Assembly: GCA_947311845.1 (NCBI GenBank)
Contig: CAMZMU010000059.1
Location: 35,408,063-35,472,062 of the forward strand
Reading direction: 5' to 3'
From: Poa pratensis
Taxonomy: Eukaryota > Streptophyta > Magnoliopsida > Poales > Poaceae
DNA: 64,000 nt
Below are positions 1 to 11,481 of the stretch, in pieces. The notes below the pieces were generated by a model. It saw nothing but the letters and a program-made list of their open reading frames with translations. It did not search any database and was not told the DNA's origin. The position numbers were made by a program, and so were the translations under genes. Position 1 is the first letter of the stretch. Each line of letters starts with the position of its first letter.

Positions 1-650
1 GCAGAGCTCGTAGCCCGAGGCTTCAGAGGACGGCGAGGTCCGTCCACGGTTTCCCGGAAGCTCGGGGGCCTAGGAGCTGACTCGGCTATTTCGGGAAAGG
101 TCTACAGGCTAGACCTCGGCAGGCTACTGAAGTATGACCAGAAGAGGAAAGCTAGGCCTGGCTGGCCTGACAGTCCGGCCGTTGAGCTAGCAGGAGGCAG
201 AGGCTTGTCTTCTACCTTTTGGCCATGCCATTGTCAGTTGTAGGCAGGGGTAAAAATGTACTTCGGCCTGTGTATATATGCGGCATCTCTACCTCCAGGG
301 AGGAGGACGGCGAAAACCCTAGCTCATTTCCCCCTTCATAGTTTCATCTTCCGTCTAGAGCTCTCACTTGGGGAGCATCATACAGCTCGAGGAGCACCTT
401 GTACCTGAGAACTACACTGATATATTGAGAGAGGGAAGGCAGGAGTAGGGGTTTTACTTCCTCACGAAGGCCCCGAACCTGGGTACATCGTGGTGTCTTT
501 GTGGTTGCTTGTGTTCTTGCGGTTCTTGCTCTAGTTCTTCGTGTTCTTCGTGTGCGGTTCCACCGCACCAACCCTCTCCCGAATCCTCAAGCGTCCATTC
601 GGCCCCAACTAAGCCATACCCATGGCATCTGCCGTGATCCCACCACGACA
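1..650 (+). repeat. 3' part of a Tat-type gypsy LTR
   Basis: This is the tail of a long terminal repeat related to, but clearly diverged from, the LTR at 1751-2857. Shared blocks include the segment around the TATA-like GTGTATATATG (about 271), the purine-rich leader, the block around GGTACATCGTGGTGT (482) and the end ACCACGACA at 650. No primer binding site follows, so it reads as a 3' LTR whose element body lies left of the window. The next five bases, TATAG (651-655), would be one copy of its target duplication. It appears to have inserted just past the 3' end of the host antisense gene. Confidence 0.75.
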
Positions 651-723
651 TATAGCAAAAGTGCATGCATACTCGCGTGATCATAAGGTTTTATTACACA
701 ACATAAATATGGGTTCGACTACC

Positions 724-1750
724 CTATTTCTCAGAACCTGACTCTGACCTAGCCCTATTCTCGCGAGTGGCAACCTCCGCCGCTCGGCGCTCCATAGTAG
801 TTATGAACATGTTGGCTAGTCGAGCGGCAGGTTCACTAATAGATTTCAAAGACACAGGCTTCCCGCCAGACCTTCGGGAAGTCAGACATGGCCGCTTCAA
901 AGTCACCCTTTATTCCATGACCCAAAATGAGCTTGAGGGTAGACTCCGAGCCGCGTACCATGAGAGCACGAGCAAAGCTCGCTATGGTTGAAGTCCCCGG
1001 TCCAAGCACGCCAGCAAAGCCATCAGCAGTCGACGACACCTCGCCTAGTGGGAGCACCTCCTTGTACACAGCGCTGAGGGTGCTGGCAGACTTGGCAAGG
1101 GAGTCCTTTGCCTGGACAAAGGAAGCACCAAGGTCACCTATAACCTGGTCGAGTGATAACTCATGACTGACCATGTCAGTAGGTGTTGGCACACCAATCG
1201 CCTCTGTAACATGAACCAGAAAAAGCAAGATTACTACATCCTACCCAACGGGTACACGGGAGGCATACAAAAAGATGGTTCCTTACCTCTCACGTTCTGT
1301 GCGAGGCCAGCCAGTCGCTTAGCATACTCCTTCTCGCGCGCAGCGGCAGAACGCTGGGCGGTATCCACGGCTTTCTTCGACTCAGCAGCTTGAGTGGCAA
1401 GAGCTTCTTCTAGCTCCTTTACTCGGGTTTCAGCCGCTGCCTTGTCACCTGAGTTTGGAAAGCAAAGCGGTAAATCAGCATTCGACAAAACAAAGACAGT
1501 GCAAAAAGACCTTCGGGTACAGAATCAAATTTCACTTACGAGTGAGCTGCTCCAAGTAAACACGCAACCTGTCCCTCTCCTGCTCCATCTGAACAAAAGC
1601 TTTCCTCGATTCTACCAGATTGAGGTAGTAAGGCTACAAGCAAATGCAATTAGCATAAATTAGCACATATTTAGACGCAATATATGCGGGTGGTCATAGG
1701 ACATTTACGTGGTCCATCCAAGTCTCAGACTTGGAAGCAGAAGTCCCGTG
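724..1750 (-). pseudogene. Antisense gene of host Tat element, 3' exons
   Basis: This is the downstream part of a transposon-borne gene transcribed opposite to gag-pol. Exons inferred from the reading frame and GT/AG borders are 1709-1750 (continuing an exon cut by the inner element), 1540-1633, 1287-1448 and 724-1203. The third is rich in Ala, Glu and Lys and should form a coiled coil. The last encodes an amphipathic helical region and ends with a basic/acidic tail and a stop at about 724. A one-base frameshift lies near 870, where the reading moves between two frames. The 5' exons are at 26002-27739. The protein's function is not known, and the exon borders are predictions. Confidence 0.6.
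1746..1750. repeat. Target site duplication TCCCG (left copy)
   Basis: TCCCG directly precedes the first inner LTR and recurs at 26002-26006 directly after the last one. Five bases is the usual Ty3/gypsy target duplication length. The match defines the inner insertion as 1751-26001. The four bases CCCG also precede the middle LTR, right after the run of Ns (11478-11481). Confidence 0.85.
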
Positions 1751-2857
1751 TCGGGGGGCTGCCCCCGGGTAGGGCAAAGATGTGGTGTTAAGTGTTGCAA
1801 AGAGCTAGCCGGATCAATTTATAGCCGGGTCACTTGGGCCGGATCTCTCGTGAGAGTCGGTTAGTACTTAACCGAATCAGAGGAAGATGCCAGAAAGGAT
1901 CCGGTAAAGCTTAACCGAATCAGAGGAAGGAAACCGGTTAAGTTAGCCGGGTTGGTCAGGAAGGACCCGGATAAGGTAATCCGGATATTGCACAAGGGCC
2001 AAGTAATGTCAGAAAGGTTCACGGGTGTCTCCTGCCAGAGGCTGAGAAGACAGCCGGGTCAAGTCGCAGGTTTTCCGGGTCGCAAGGCCCTAGGCGCTGA
2101 CTTGGCCAATTCGGGAAAGAGGATACGACCGAGACCCGGGGGGCTACGGCTGCCATTGCCCAAAGTGGCAAGATAGGCCTGCTAGGGACTTGACGGCCAG
2201 GTCAGGTCACGGGATTCCTGGGAGCGCAGCAACCTAGGAGCTGACCCGGCCAATTCGGGAAAGAGGATATGACCGAGACCCGGTGGGCTACACCTGCCAT
2301 TGCCCAAAGTGGCAAGATAGGCCTGCTGGGCCTGACAGTCCGGCCGTTGGGTTGACAGGGGGCAGAGGCTTGTCCTGTTCCTCTTGTCCATGCCATTATC
2401 ACTTCCAGCCAGGGGCAAAATGGTAATTCGGTTAGTGTATAAGTAAGCTACCAAATCCTCCAGAGGAGAGGAGAGAGGCAGAGGCGAGAGAACACAGGCA
2501 AGGAGGGGCGCCGAGAGCTCATTTCCCCACTGTGCCTTCATCTTCATCCTAGAGCTCTCACCATTGTTCTTCATACAGCTCAAGGAGCACTCTGTACTTG
2601 TAACCACTTGAGATATAAAGAGAGTAGGCTAGTGCTGCAGTAGGGGTGTTACCTCCACAAGAGGGCCCCGAAGCAGGGTACATCGTGGTGTTCTTTGCTT
2701 CTTCTTGGTTCTGCTTGTTCTTGTTTGTTCTTGCGAGTTCTTGGTTGTTCTCCATGCGTGCTTCGTGAGCGCGCAAACCCTCCCCGGATCCCCCAACGTC
2801 CTAGCGAGCCCACAACTTAAGCCATCCTATGGCATCTGCCGTGACACCACCACGACA
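1751..2857 (+). repeat. Inner element LTR, copy A (5' LTR)
   Basis: It starts TGTCGGGG and ends ACCACGACA, 1107 bp. It has a TATA-like TATAAGTA at about 2438-2445, followed by a purine-rich leader. It contains an internal tandem duplication of about 144 bp whose units begin at CCTAGG 2089 and 2233, and a short repeat of CTTAACCGAATCAGAGGAAG near 1868 and 1911. Apart from indels in the purine-rich stretch near 2460-2530, it is almost identical to the LTRs at 11482 and 24901. Confidence 0.9.
2438..2445 (+). promoter_or_regulatory. LTR TATA-like box
   Basis: TATAAGTA lies upstream of the purine-rich leader and would set the retroelement RNA start. The same sequence occurs in the other two inner LTR copies. 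It is supported by sequence and position only. Confidence 0.45.
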
Positions 2858-5800
2858 GTTGGCGCCCACCGTGGGGCAAGCAGTGGCGTTGGCTGGGGTT
2901 TCCTTCCGGACGGGCACCGTCGCTGGCTCCGGCGAGCGGGTCCTCTCTGGGCTCGTTTGCAAGATCGGCGAGTTCAACTTCATCAGCGACAACGCGGGGT
3001 GCTTCGCCAACAAGCCCTTCCCCGCAGACGGTTTCCTCATGACGCTCGGCAGCTTCGTCACCTACGTCGCCACCGAGCCTGTCCGCGAGTACCCGGCGCA
3101 GGTGCTCGTGGCTGAGGATCCTCCCTCTTTCCGCGCAGCTCTCGGACGGCGTAGCGCTCGCCCCGGGAGTAGCGTGGAGGTGATGATGACCGGGCCAAGT
3201 GCAGCAGCTGGCAAAGGAGATGCCAGCAAAAGCATGCCCGAGGAGCTGGCCACGCCAGTTGATCCGGTTGGCAAGCCGACTCGGACAGCTAAGTTCCCAA
3301 AGGAGAGACCAGATCCGGTTGGCCCGCTTGGCATGTCAAGTAGGGAGGCTCCCTTAGAGGATGTCCTGGAGAAGTTATCTCGGCCAGTGGCACCTGGGGC
3401 AGATGTAGAGCTCACTGTAGCTCAGCTAGAGGCAGAGCGCCTGAGGTTGCAAAAAGAAGCCCGGTTAGTGGTGGAGTCTAGGCAAGCCTTTGATAGAGAT
3501 ATGAGAGAGTACAATGCTGCCAATGGTATCACCGAGGGTTTTACTCCTGTAGTGCATCGCTCGCGCAAAAAAGCCGAGTTGCGTAACCGGGGTAAGGACC
3601 TCAATGACGAGTTAGCTAGAGCTGCAGGATCGAGCTCCAGTAAGGCTACTAGTCATAGATCTGGCACAGGCAAGCCGGTGTATAGCTCCCCGGCTAAGAA
3701 TCTTAGGGCTGCAGCGGCAGCGCGAGCCGAGTTGAGCACACTAACCGGGGACGCCTGGCGGAAGCAGGCAGAGAGAGTCAATGAGCTAGTAGATGTGTGT
3801 AACCGGCAGAATGAGGCTTACCGGAAAGCCAATCCGGATGCAGGTGTTTCTCGGGTAGTAGTGTCGGTTAAGGCTGTTAGCCAGAGATCCAAGGGGCAGG
3901 CGTCATCCCCGCACGTCGGAGTTGACCGGGCCCAGAGCGTGAACTCGGGTAAGAGCAAGCAGCTGCAGACCTATGATGCTGAGTATGCCGGCAAGCAGCT
4001 AGCCGCTCAAGGAAGAGGTGGCCAAAGTAGAAACAGTGGTGGACGAGGTTACCCGGGAGCTGGAAGGGGCAATTCGGCTGGCCGAGGTCAACCACCTCGT
4101 CCTCCTGGGCAGCAAGTGATTGTGCAAGCGCAACAGCAAGGTGGTGGCCAGGCGGGTTACCGCTATGATGACGGAAATTCGGCTATGGCGCGAGCCGGAT
4201 ACCAGACGTATGATAATGCACTTGCATCAAGACTGGGACCTCGGGCATTAGATCCGAATGATCAGCGTCTCAAGTTGGATAGAATTTACCAGTCCGAGAA
4301 GCTAGAAGAGCAAGGCCCACCGGGTCCTCCATGTTTTGGACCTCGGATCATGAACGAACCGAGTGTGCCGTTATTTCAGCTTGGCCGAAGCACAAAGCCA
4401 TATAATGGCAACACAAAGCCACAAGATTGGCTAATAGACTATGTATCGTCAGTGCACATTGCGGGGGGCAATCGCCGATGGGCGGTCCGGTATCTCCCGC
4501 ACATGTTGGAAGGGCCAGCCCGGATTTGGCTGAACAACTTACCGCCGGGTAGTATCAACTCTTGGATGGACTTGGAGGAGGCATTTTACAGTAATTTCTC
4601 CAGCACCTACAAGAGGCCTAACCGACCTCAGCTCCTGGCTGCGTGCAAGCAGGAAGAACGGGAAACAGACCGAGAATTCTTAACTCGGTGGAGCAACATT
4701 CGCAACTCTTGCGAAGGTGTCGTGGAGGAGCAGGCGATTTCTTGGTTTGCGCAGGGTTGCCGACATGGCACCCCGCTCTGGCAGAAGCTCCAGAGGGATA
4801 TGCCCAAGACACTGGCGGAAACGATCCGGATAGCAGATACGTACGCTCTAGGTGATCCGACACAGCCCGCATTGGATGCAGTGGGAACAAGCAGGAGGCA
4901 ACCGGTTAATAACCGAGTAGGACCATTGAGGCCCAATGACCGACATGAATTCGGTTACAAAAGAAGAGATCCGGATTATAGATACGGTTCAGATCAGGTG
5001 GCTGCAGTGAATATGGATCATCCTGGAGCAGGAGATGGTCAGAGACAAAAGACTGAGGGTCCAGCTTGGAGGCCGAATCAAGGTGCCTGGCCAAAGAAGG
5101 TGTGGGATGGATCGAGTCCTCCTCTAACCTTTGAGGCAAGATTGGACGGGCCTTGCTGTTATCACACAACAGACCCACGCAAGCCGGCCAATCATTCAAC
5201 TCGGAATTGTAGCTGGCATCATCGCATTCAGGCGGAGGGTCAGAGAGGACCACCTCAGAGAGGTGCTCCTAGACCGAATTTCAGGCCGAATATGCCTTTA
5301 ACCGGAGCCAATACAATCCCGGTGAACGCAGGAGCTCCGAGACCGGCAGCCACAAAGCCGGTTAACCTGGTAAACATGGGAGGCAATGACAATGGTGCTG
5401 GTCCAAGTCGGCAAGGTGGATACCCCGGTAATGAGTACAAGGAGGCTCATCAAAGTTATGTGGTTTTTGTGACCGAGCCAACTGACAAGAAAAGTCAGCT
5501 GCGAAGGGCGAAGGAGGTGAATGCAGTCATACCAGCAGTCCCAAAATACCTGAATTGGTCCGAGCAGGAGATCACGTGGAGCAGGGCTGATAACCCCAGA
5601 ATTATGCCAAGTCCAGGAAACTATGCACTAGTGGTGGATCCGACTTTGGTAGGACCCAAGCTTAACGTGAGGTTTAGCCGAGTCTTGATTGACAATGGCA
5701 GTGCCATAAACATCATGTATCGGGACACAATGGTCAAGTTGGGTATTTCGCCGAATCAGTTGCAGCAGAGCAGTTGTACCTTCCATGGTATAGTACCCGG

Positions 5801-6065
5801 GGTGTCTTGTTCCCCAATGGGTAAGATCTGGGTAGATGTGCTGTTTGGTACCAAGGACAATCACCGGCTTGAAAGTCTCGAGTTCGAGGTGGTAGATTTG
5901 GAGAGCCCATACCATGCTCTACTTGGCCGGCCTGCGTTAGCCAAGTTCATGATATCCACCCATGTGGCCTACCTCAAGATAAAGATGCCAGGCCCGAATG
6001 GTATTATCACTGTTGCGGGAGATTACAAAAAGCCATACAGTGTGCCACAATCGGTTCCACCTTAG
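2829..6065 (+). CDS. Gag-protease polyprotein, copy A
   Basis: This open frame of 1078 codons encodes the structural and protease part of the inner element. The retrotransposon gag domain lies near residues 520-640, with WAVRYLPHMLEGPARIWLNNL at its core. A Cys/His cluster (CCYH...H...C) lies near residue 775. The aspartic protease motif LIDNGSAINIM lies near residue 953. The first ATG is inside the LTR and the frame runs straight through the primer binding site, so the true start may be a later ATG. After the protease the frame runs out at 6065, where an A-run is one base longer than in copy B. Neither version continues in frame into pol. Confidence 0.8.
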   Translation: MASAVTPPRQLAPTVGQAVALAGVSFRTGTVAGSGERVLSGLVCKIGEFNFISDNAGCFANKPFPADGFLMTLGSFVTYVATEPVREYPAQVLVAEDPPSFRAALGRRSARPGSSVEVMMTGPSAAAGKGDASKSMPEELATPVDPVGKPTRTAKFPKERPDPVGPLGMSSREAPLEDVLEKLSRPVAPGADVELTVAQLEAERLRLQKEARLVVESRQAFDRDMREYNAANGITEGFTPVVHRSRKKAELRNRGKDLNDELARAAGSSSSKATSHRSGTGKPVYSSPAKNLRAAAAARAELSTLTGDAWRKQAERVNELVDVCNRQNEAYRKANPDAGVSRVVVSVKAVSQRSKGQASSPHVGVDRAQSVNSGKSKQLQTYDAEYAGKQLAAQGRGGQSRNSGGRGYPGAGRGNSAGRGQPPRPPGQQVIVQAQQQGGGQAGYRYDDGNSAMARAGYQTYDNALASRLGPRALDPNDQRLKLDRIYQSEKLEEQGPPGPPCFGPRIMNEPSVPLFQLGRSTKPYNGNTKPQDWLIDYVSSVHIAGGNRRWAVRYLPHMLEGPARIWLNNLPPGSINSWMDLEEAFYSNFSSTYKRPNRPQLLAACKQEERETDREFLTRWSNIRNSCEGVVEEQAISWFAQGCRHGTPLWQKLQRDMPKTLAETIRIADTYALGDPTQPALDAVGTSRRQPVNNRVGPLRPNDRHEFGYKRRDPDYRYGSDQVAAVNMDHPGAGDGQRQKTEGPAWRPNQGAWPKKVWDGSSPPLTFEARLDGPCCYHTTDPRKPANHSTRNCSWHHRIQAEGQRGPPQRGAPRPNFRPNMPLTGANTIPVNAGAPRPAATKPVNLVNMGGNDNGAGPSRQGGYPGNEYKEAHQSYVVFVTEPTDKKSQLRRAKEVNAVIPAVPKYLNWSEQEITWSRADNPRIMPSPGNYALVVDPTLVGPKLNVRFSRVLIDNGSAINIMYRDTMVKLGISPNQLQQSSCTFHGIVPGVSCSPMGKIWVDVLFGTKDNHRLESLEFEVVDLESPYHALLGRPALAKFMISTHVAYLKIKMPGPNGIITVAGDYKKPYSVPQSVPP
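2859..2877 (+). other. Primer binding site, copy A
   Basis: The segment TTGGCGCCCACCGTGGGGC starts two bases after the LTR end. This is the typical form in Tat-type grass elements, distinct from the initiator-Met type TGGTATCAG used by the chromovirus at 56226-56240. I did not assign the primer tRNA. An identical site follows the middle LTR at 12576-12594. Confidence 0.75.
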
Positions 6066-6069
6066 CCGA

Positions 6070-9000
6070 ATCATTGGTGATCCAAGCTGAGAAGAGCAAG
6101 ATGCATGAGGTGGTGGCAATGGCGAAGTCAGCTCAGCTCGGTGTGCTGGCTATGACCAATCCGGATGGAGGTGCAACATTTGAGATGCCCAAGGAGACAA
6201 AGAAGATCCCATTGACCCGGAGAACCCGGAGCGCATGGCCATCATTGGTGCCGGGCTGGATGAGAAATAGGAAAGCGCGCTCTGTCACTTCCTCCGTGAG
6301 AATCGGGATATCTTTGCATGGTCGGCTAAGGACCTGCCTGGTGTTCCGAGGGAGTTGGCAGAGCACTCTTTATTTGTCAGGCCGGATGTAAAACCGGTGA
6401 GGCAACCGACTCGGCGTCTCTCAGATGATCGAAGAAAAGTGGTGCTGGATGAGCTGGCTAAGTTGCTTGCAGCCGGATTCATTATGGAGGTGTTGCATCC
6501 AGACTGGATATCCAATCCGGTTCTGGTAGAGAAGAAGAAGGACGAACCAGCGGTGGTCAAGGTGTGGCGCATGTGCATCGATTTCACCAACCTAAACAAG
6601 GCGTGCCCGAAGGATCCATTTCCTTTACCTCGGATTGATCAAGTGATCGATTCTACTGCGGGTGTGAGTTGTTGTCTTTTATTGATGCGTACTCTGGTTT
6701 TCACCAGATACCACTGAACCCTAAAGATCAAATAAAGACTGCTTTTATTACCCCGTACGGGGCGTATTGCTATCGTGTCATGTGTTTCGGTTTGAGAAAT
6801 GCCGGTGCAACTTATCAGAGATGTATGCAGAAATGCTTACACTCCCAAATGGGCAAGAATGTGCAGGTGTATGTCGATGATATCGTCATCAAAACTAAAG
6901 AAAAACACACTCTCCTCGAGGATCTCGAGGAAACATTTGTGAACTTGAGAAAATATCGGTTGAAATTGAATCCGGATAAATGCACCTTTGGTGTCCCGGC
7001 TGGAAAGTTGCTCGGTTTCCTTGTATCAAGCCGAGGTATTGAGGTGAATCCGGCTAAAATCCGAGCCATAGAAAGAATGAAATTGCCTAGATGTCTAAAA
7101 GATGTACAAAAATTCACAGGGTGTTTAGCCTCGTTAAGTCGGTTTGTGAGTCGGCTAGGAGAAAAAGCCTTGCCCTTGTATCAATTGATGAAAAAGAGCA
7201 CCGGGTTCACGTGGACCCCGCAGGCAGATTCGGCTTTCAACGAATTAAAAAAGATGTTGTCCACTGCACCAATTCTGGCGTCACCTTTGCCGAATGAGCC
7301 AATGCTACTTTACATTGCGGCCACTAACCGGGTCGTGAGTGTGGTCATAGTGGTAGAACGAGAAGAGGAGGGTAAATCCGTGCAGAGACCGGTGTACTAT
7401 TTAAGTGAGGTGATCTCAACCTCAAAGCAAAATTATCCCCACTACCAGAAGATGACATACGGGGTATACCTGGCGGCCAAAAAGTTGAAACATTATTTCC
7501 AAGAACACCCGATTACCGTGGTATGTGAAGCTCCAATCGCGGAAATCATTGGGTGCAAAGATGCGACTGGCCGGGTTGCCAAGTGGGCAATAGAAGTATC
7601 TCCTTACACCCCGCATTATGAGAGAAGGGATGCTATCAAGTCTCAGGCTTTACCAGATTTCCTTTGTGACTGGGCCGAAATGCAGTATGAGCCACCCAAG
7701 CCGGATTACAATTACTGGAAGTTGCACTTTGATGGCTCCAAAACCAAAATCGGATTAGGTGCTGGGGTGGTACTCACGTCACCGAAGCAAGATCAATTGC
7801 GATATGTGTTGCAGATTCATTTCTCAGCATCAAACAATGTGGCCGAGTACGAGGCACTGATCCATGGGCTTAATGTGGCCAGGGACATCGGCATCCGCCG
7901 AATAGAATGTTTTGGTGATTCGGATTTAGTTGTGCAGCAATCTTCTGGAAATTGGGATGCTCTTGATGCCAATATGGCACTATATCGGTTTCATGTCCAG
8001 AAAATTTCAGGATTTTTTGAAGGCTGCGAGTACAAGCACATACCTCGGTTGGAGAACGAAGCTGCTGATGTCCTGTCAAAACTCGGGTCGTCTAGGGATG
8101 CAATTCCACCCGGGATATCCTTGAATCACCTAAGGGTCCCTTCAATCAAACCTTCGCCTGATTCCGAGTCAATTTTTATCCCAAAGCAAGAATCTGAGGC
8201 TGTCCCTATGAATGTTGATGTCGAGTACATTGGGGAAGACCCGGGGACTGCATGGCGAGACCCGGGGACTGCTAACCGGATCTTAGGAAAGAGGAGCAGA
8301 GAAGAAGGTGGTGATAACCGAATCTTAGGGAATGGGCAGAAGCTGATAGAAGAAATAATGGCGGCCGAACCAGTGGAAGTAGATGAGCACTTATTCCCTT
8401 TGCATCCAGTACCGGAATGGGCTGAAGAAATCATGAAGTTCATGTCGGAGGGGAGTTTGCCAAATGATGAAACCGAAGCTAGGCGAGTGCAGAGGAGGTC
8501 CAAGGCTTACACCATCATCAACAAGGAGTTATACAAGAGGAGTGCAACCGAGGTGCTACAGCGTTGTGTGGAGCCAGCCGAGGGCAAGGAGATGCTCCTT
8601 GAGATACATCAGGGTGAATGTGGACATCATTGCAGTACAAGAGCCCTGGTGGCTAAAGTATTCCGGCATGGATTTTACTGGCCCACTGCTCACGCGGATG
8701 CAGAGGACATAGTCCGAAAATGTGAAGGATGCCAAAGGTTTGCCAAGCAGACACACTTACCCGCATCGGCACTGAAGACAATTCCTATCACTTGGCCATT
8801 TGCTGTGTGGTGTTTGGATATGGTGGGAGATTTCAAGCCGGCTAGGGGCAACATGACACATATGCTGGTGATGGTGGATAATTCACCAAGATAGAGGTGA
8901 AACCAATCCGGAAAGTGGATGGTCGTTCGGCTGTAACTTTCTGAAAGAAATTATTTTGAGATACGGATACCCTCATAGCATCATCTCGGATAACGGCACA

Positions 9001-9678
9001 AACTTTGCTGTCGGAGAGTTTGCTCGGTTCTGCATGAATAAGGGAATCCGGCTAGATATAGCCTCGGTGGCACATCCGGAGTCTAATGGGCAAGTGGAAA
9101 GATCAAATGCCCTGGTGTTGGCCGGCATCAAGGCTCGTCTCATTGAACCATTGCTGAAAACTCCGGGATGCTGGATAGACGAGATACCATCAGTACTGTG
9201 GGGTCTAAGGACCACGCCGAATCGGTCAACTGGCTATACGCCATTTTTTCTGGTTTATGGGGCAGAAGCTGTGCTACCCACAGACATAGAACATGATGCA
9301 CCAAGGGTGGCAATGTATACTGAAACCGAGGCAAAAGAGGCTCGGGAAGATGCAGTGGATCTGCTAGAGGAAGCAAGAGAATTGGCTCTATCTCGGACAG
9401 CAATATACCAGCAGAATCTACGACGATATCATAGTCGAAAGATCAGCCCTCGAGTGTTTCATGAGGGTGATCTTGTGCTAAGGCTGGTGCAGCGCAGCAA
9501 AGGCCGACACAAGTTGTCACCTCCATGGGAGGGACCTTTCATTGTGAGCAGGGCTATGCACAATGACTCGTACTACCTTGTAGATGCACAGGAACCAAGG
9601 AAGGATGGCCTGGACAGACCCGGACAAGAAACTAAGAGACCTTGGAATGTAGCTCTGCTTCGACCCTTTTACTCCTAA
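6070..9678 (+). pseudogene. Pol (RT, RNase H x2, integrase), copy A, broken
   Basis: In order: linker with an in-frame TAG at 6268-6270; reverse transcriptase with YVDD near 6870-6881; the original gypsy RNase H near 7290-7560; a second, archaeal-type RNase H from about 7711 (motif LHFDGS, later VAEYEAL and FGDSDLV); integrase with an HHCC finger near 8610-8750; integrase core with SDNGTNF near 8985 and ESNGQVERSN. Breaks are the TAG, a shift near 6660 in RT, a small deletion near 8883 and a shift near 8940. The TAG and the 8940 shift are also in copy B. The others are private, and copy B keeps the frame there. Confidence 0.8.
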
Positions 9679-10285
9679 GGGGCGCAATGTATGTATTTCA
9701 GTTTATCATAAATGAAATTGCAGCAATCCGAGTCTGGACTCGGGGACTGCTTCGTACTCATGCATGTGTTTCTTATTACTGTTTTGTCCATACCGTTCGT
9801 GTGCCGAATTGCTTTGAACCTCGTCCCAAAATTCAAGTAATGTATGTTGTGTTGTTGATCTCGTGACTCGACTGACAAACACCAAAATGGTAGTCAAGAG
9901 CAGAGATGAGGAATGTGGGAAACATGAAAATGGACTCGGGGACTCGGTCCAAAACCGATTCGGCACATGTCGTTTACTAACCCTGTTATTTATTTTTGTT
10001 TATGTTGAATGATTCTAAACCACAACTCGCATGTTTCAAGTATTGTATGCTATGATTCCTATCTTGTGACTCGACTGTCAAACACCTAAAAGGTAGACAA
10101 GAGCAGAGATTCGGCAAAAATAGTAAACAAGAAAACAGACTCGGGGACTCGGTTTAAAATGATCCAACATAAACCTCGTCCGGATCATGTTAAGCAAATT
10201 TAAAGTAGTCTCGAAAGAACTTAAAATAGTCTATTACATCTGCTCCCGGCATACCGGGGATTTAACGTTTTTTCACTAAGTTACT
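9679..10285 (+). other. Non-coding 3' segment with polypurine-like repeats, copy A
   Basis: I see no gene here. The motif CTCGGGGACT occurs at 9739-9748, 9935-9944 and 10140-10149. It resembles the true polypurine tract that precedes the last LTR (24889-24900). Two blocks around the second and third motifs share GTGACTCGACTG and an AGAGCAGAGAT stretch, so the segment appears to be an old internal duplication. Confidence 0.6.
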
Positions 10286-11464
10286 TCAGGAAGCAGCAGA
10301 CTCGGTTGTAGCAGGTTCGGTGGCAGGAGCTTGGGTTGAAGGAACCTCGGGCGCGCGAGCCTCGGTTACAGGAGCTTCGGTTGGAGTAGATTCGGTTGCA
10401 GAGGCTCGGTTGCAAGGATGGGCTCAGATGGAGGAACTTCAGGGGTAACCTTGCGTGGAGAGCTTGAAGGCTGGGCGGATTCGGAGGTATCCGGATCAGC
10501 TGAGCTTGTTTAGTAATCTCTGCCGAATCAGTTGCTGGTATCTCCGAAGTCTGGGCCGGAGTTGCTTCGGTATTCTTAGCCGAGTCAGAAGCTGGGATCT
10601 TGATAGGAGCGTGTTCGGCAGAGTTAGCCGAATCACCAGACTCGCCCTCAGAATCGGCGTATCTTCAGCGGAGGCGTCGTCCGATTCCTCTTCTTCAGTT
10701 TCTTCTCCATCCGAGTAGACCGGAGCCTCCAGATCAAGATGCTTGGTGCGTGCAAATTCGGCCATGAAGTTGGCGGCTTCTTCACGGATCTTAATCCGGG
10801 TAGGGTCTGTAGCCCACGGAGAACCCTCGCGAAATGAGCGCACTTTGGCAAGATCAATTAGCTCATACCAGGACATGATGAATAGCAAAGCTGCGTCAGC
10901 ACCAGCGCGGGCGGACGAAGACCTCCACTGCTGTAACCGGGTCATTGCTTGATCCAGGTCTCGGATCAGCTCCTCCACAGGCACAACTTGCCGCGCTTCA
11001 GGAAACAAGATTCGGTGAGCCTTGAGACTTGCATTGAGCAGACCAATATGGGAATCCTTCAAAGGAGCAATCCGAGCCTTAAGTGCTGTAATATGATCTT
11101 CGATGTCCCATGTCTCTGGTAGGGGAGCCTCGGTTAATTTAGCTCTCTCAGCTCGGGCGTTTCTCACAGCCTTGGCAGCTTGAAGCCGGATGCTAGTAAA
11201 CTCTCCTACAAACAAATAAGCTAATACTGAGTTCAGCGAGAAGGAACACAAGCATATGTATTGGTTAAGAGCAGAGAAAAAAAGGAGATTCGGTGAACTT
11301 ACGATCCATGTCATCGTTAAGGCTAGCAAGTGCAGCAAGCCATTTCGCACTGGCCGCTTTGTGAGCACTCAGTTCTTCTTTAGCCGCTTTGACTTCGGCT
11401 TCAGATTCGGCAATGTTCGTTTGAATTTGCTTGTCCAGTTTGGCCCGCTCCGCAAGTCGGCTTT
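10286..11464 (-). pseudogene. Antisense gene of inner element, truncated copy A
   Basis: This is the 3' end of the antisense gene described at 20004-23854, with the last exon and part of the coiled-coil exon before it. The frame reads downward from 11464, where it is cut by the run of Ns. Its last exon differs from copy B mainly by small indels, for example near 10634 and 11180. Confidence 0.7.
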
Positions 11465-11477
11465 NNNNNNNNNNNNN
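11465..11477. other. Assembly gap of 13 Ns
   Basis: The bases are unknown. The left side stops in the middle of an antisense-gene exon. The right side begins CCCG followed by an LTR start, the same junction as at 1747-1751. This is a contig join, not a biological junction. Confidence 0.99.
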
Positions 11478-11481
11478 CCCG

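Noticed and set aside
1952..2176. 74-residue frame repeated at 1952, 11682 and 25102
   Set aside because: Identical because the LTR is identical. It lies in U3 and resembles no protein.
10496..11368. 290-residue minus frame as an independent gene
   Set aside because: It is part of the antisense transposon gene, crossing an intron whose stops were removed by small indels in copy A.
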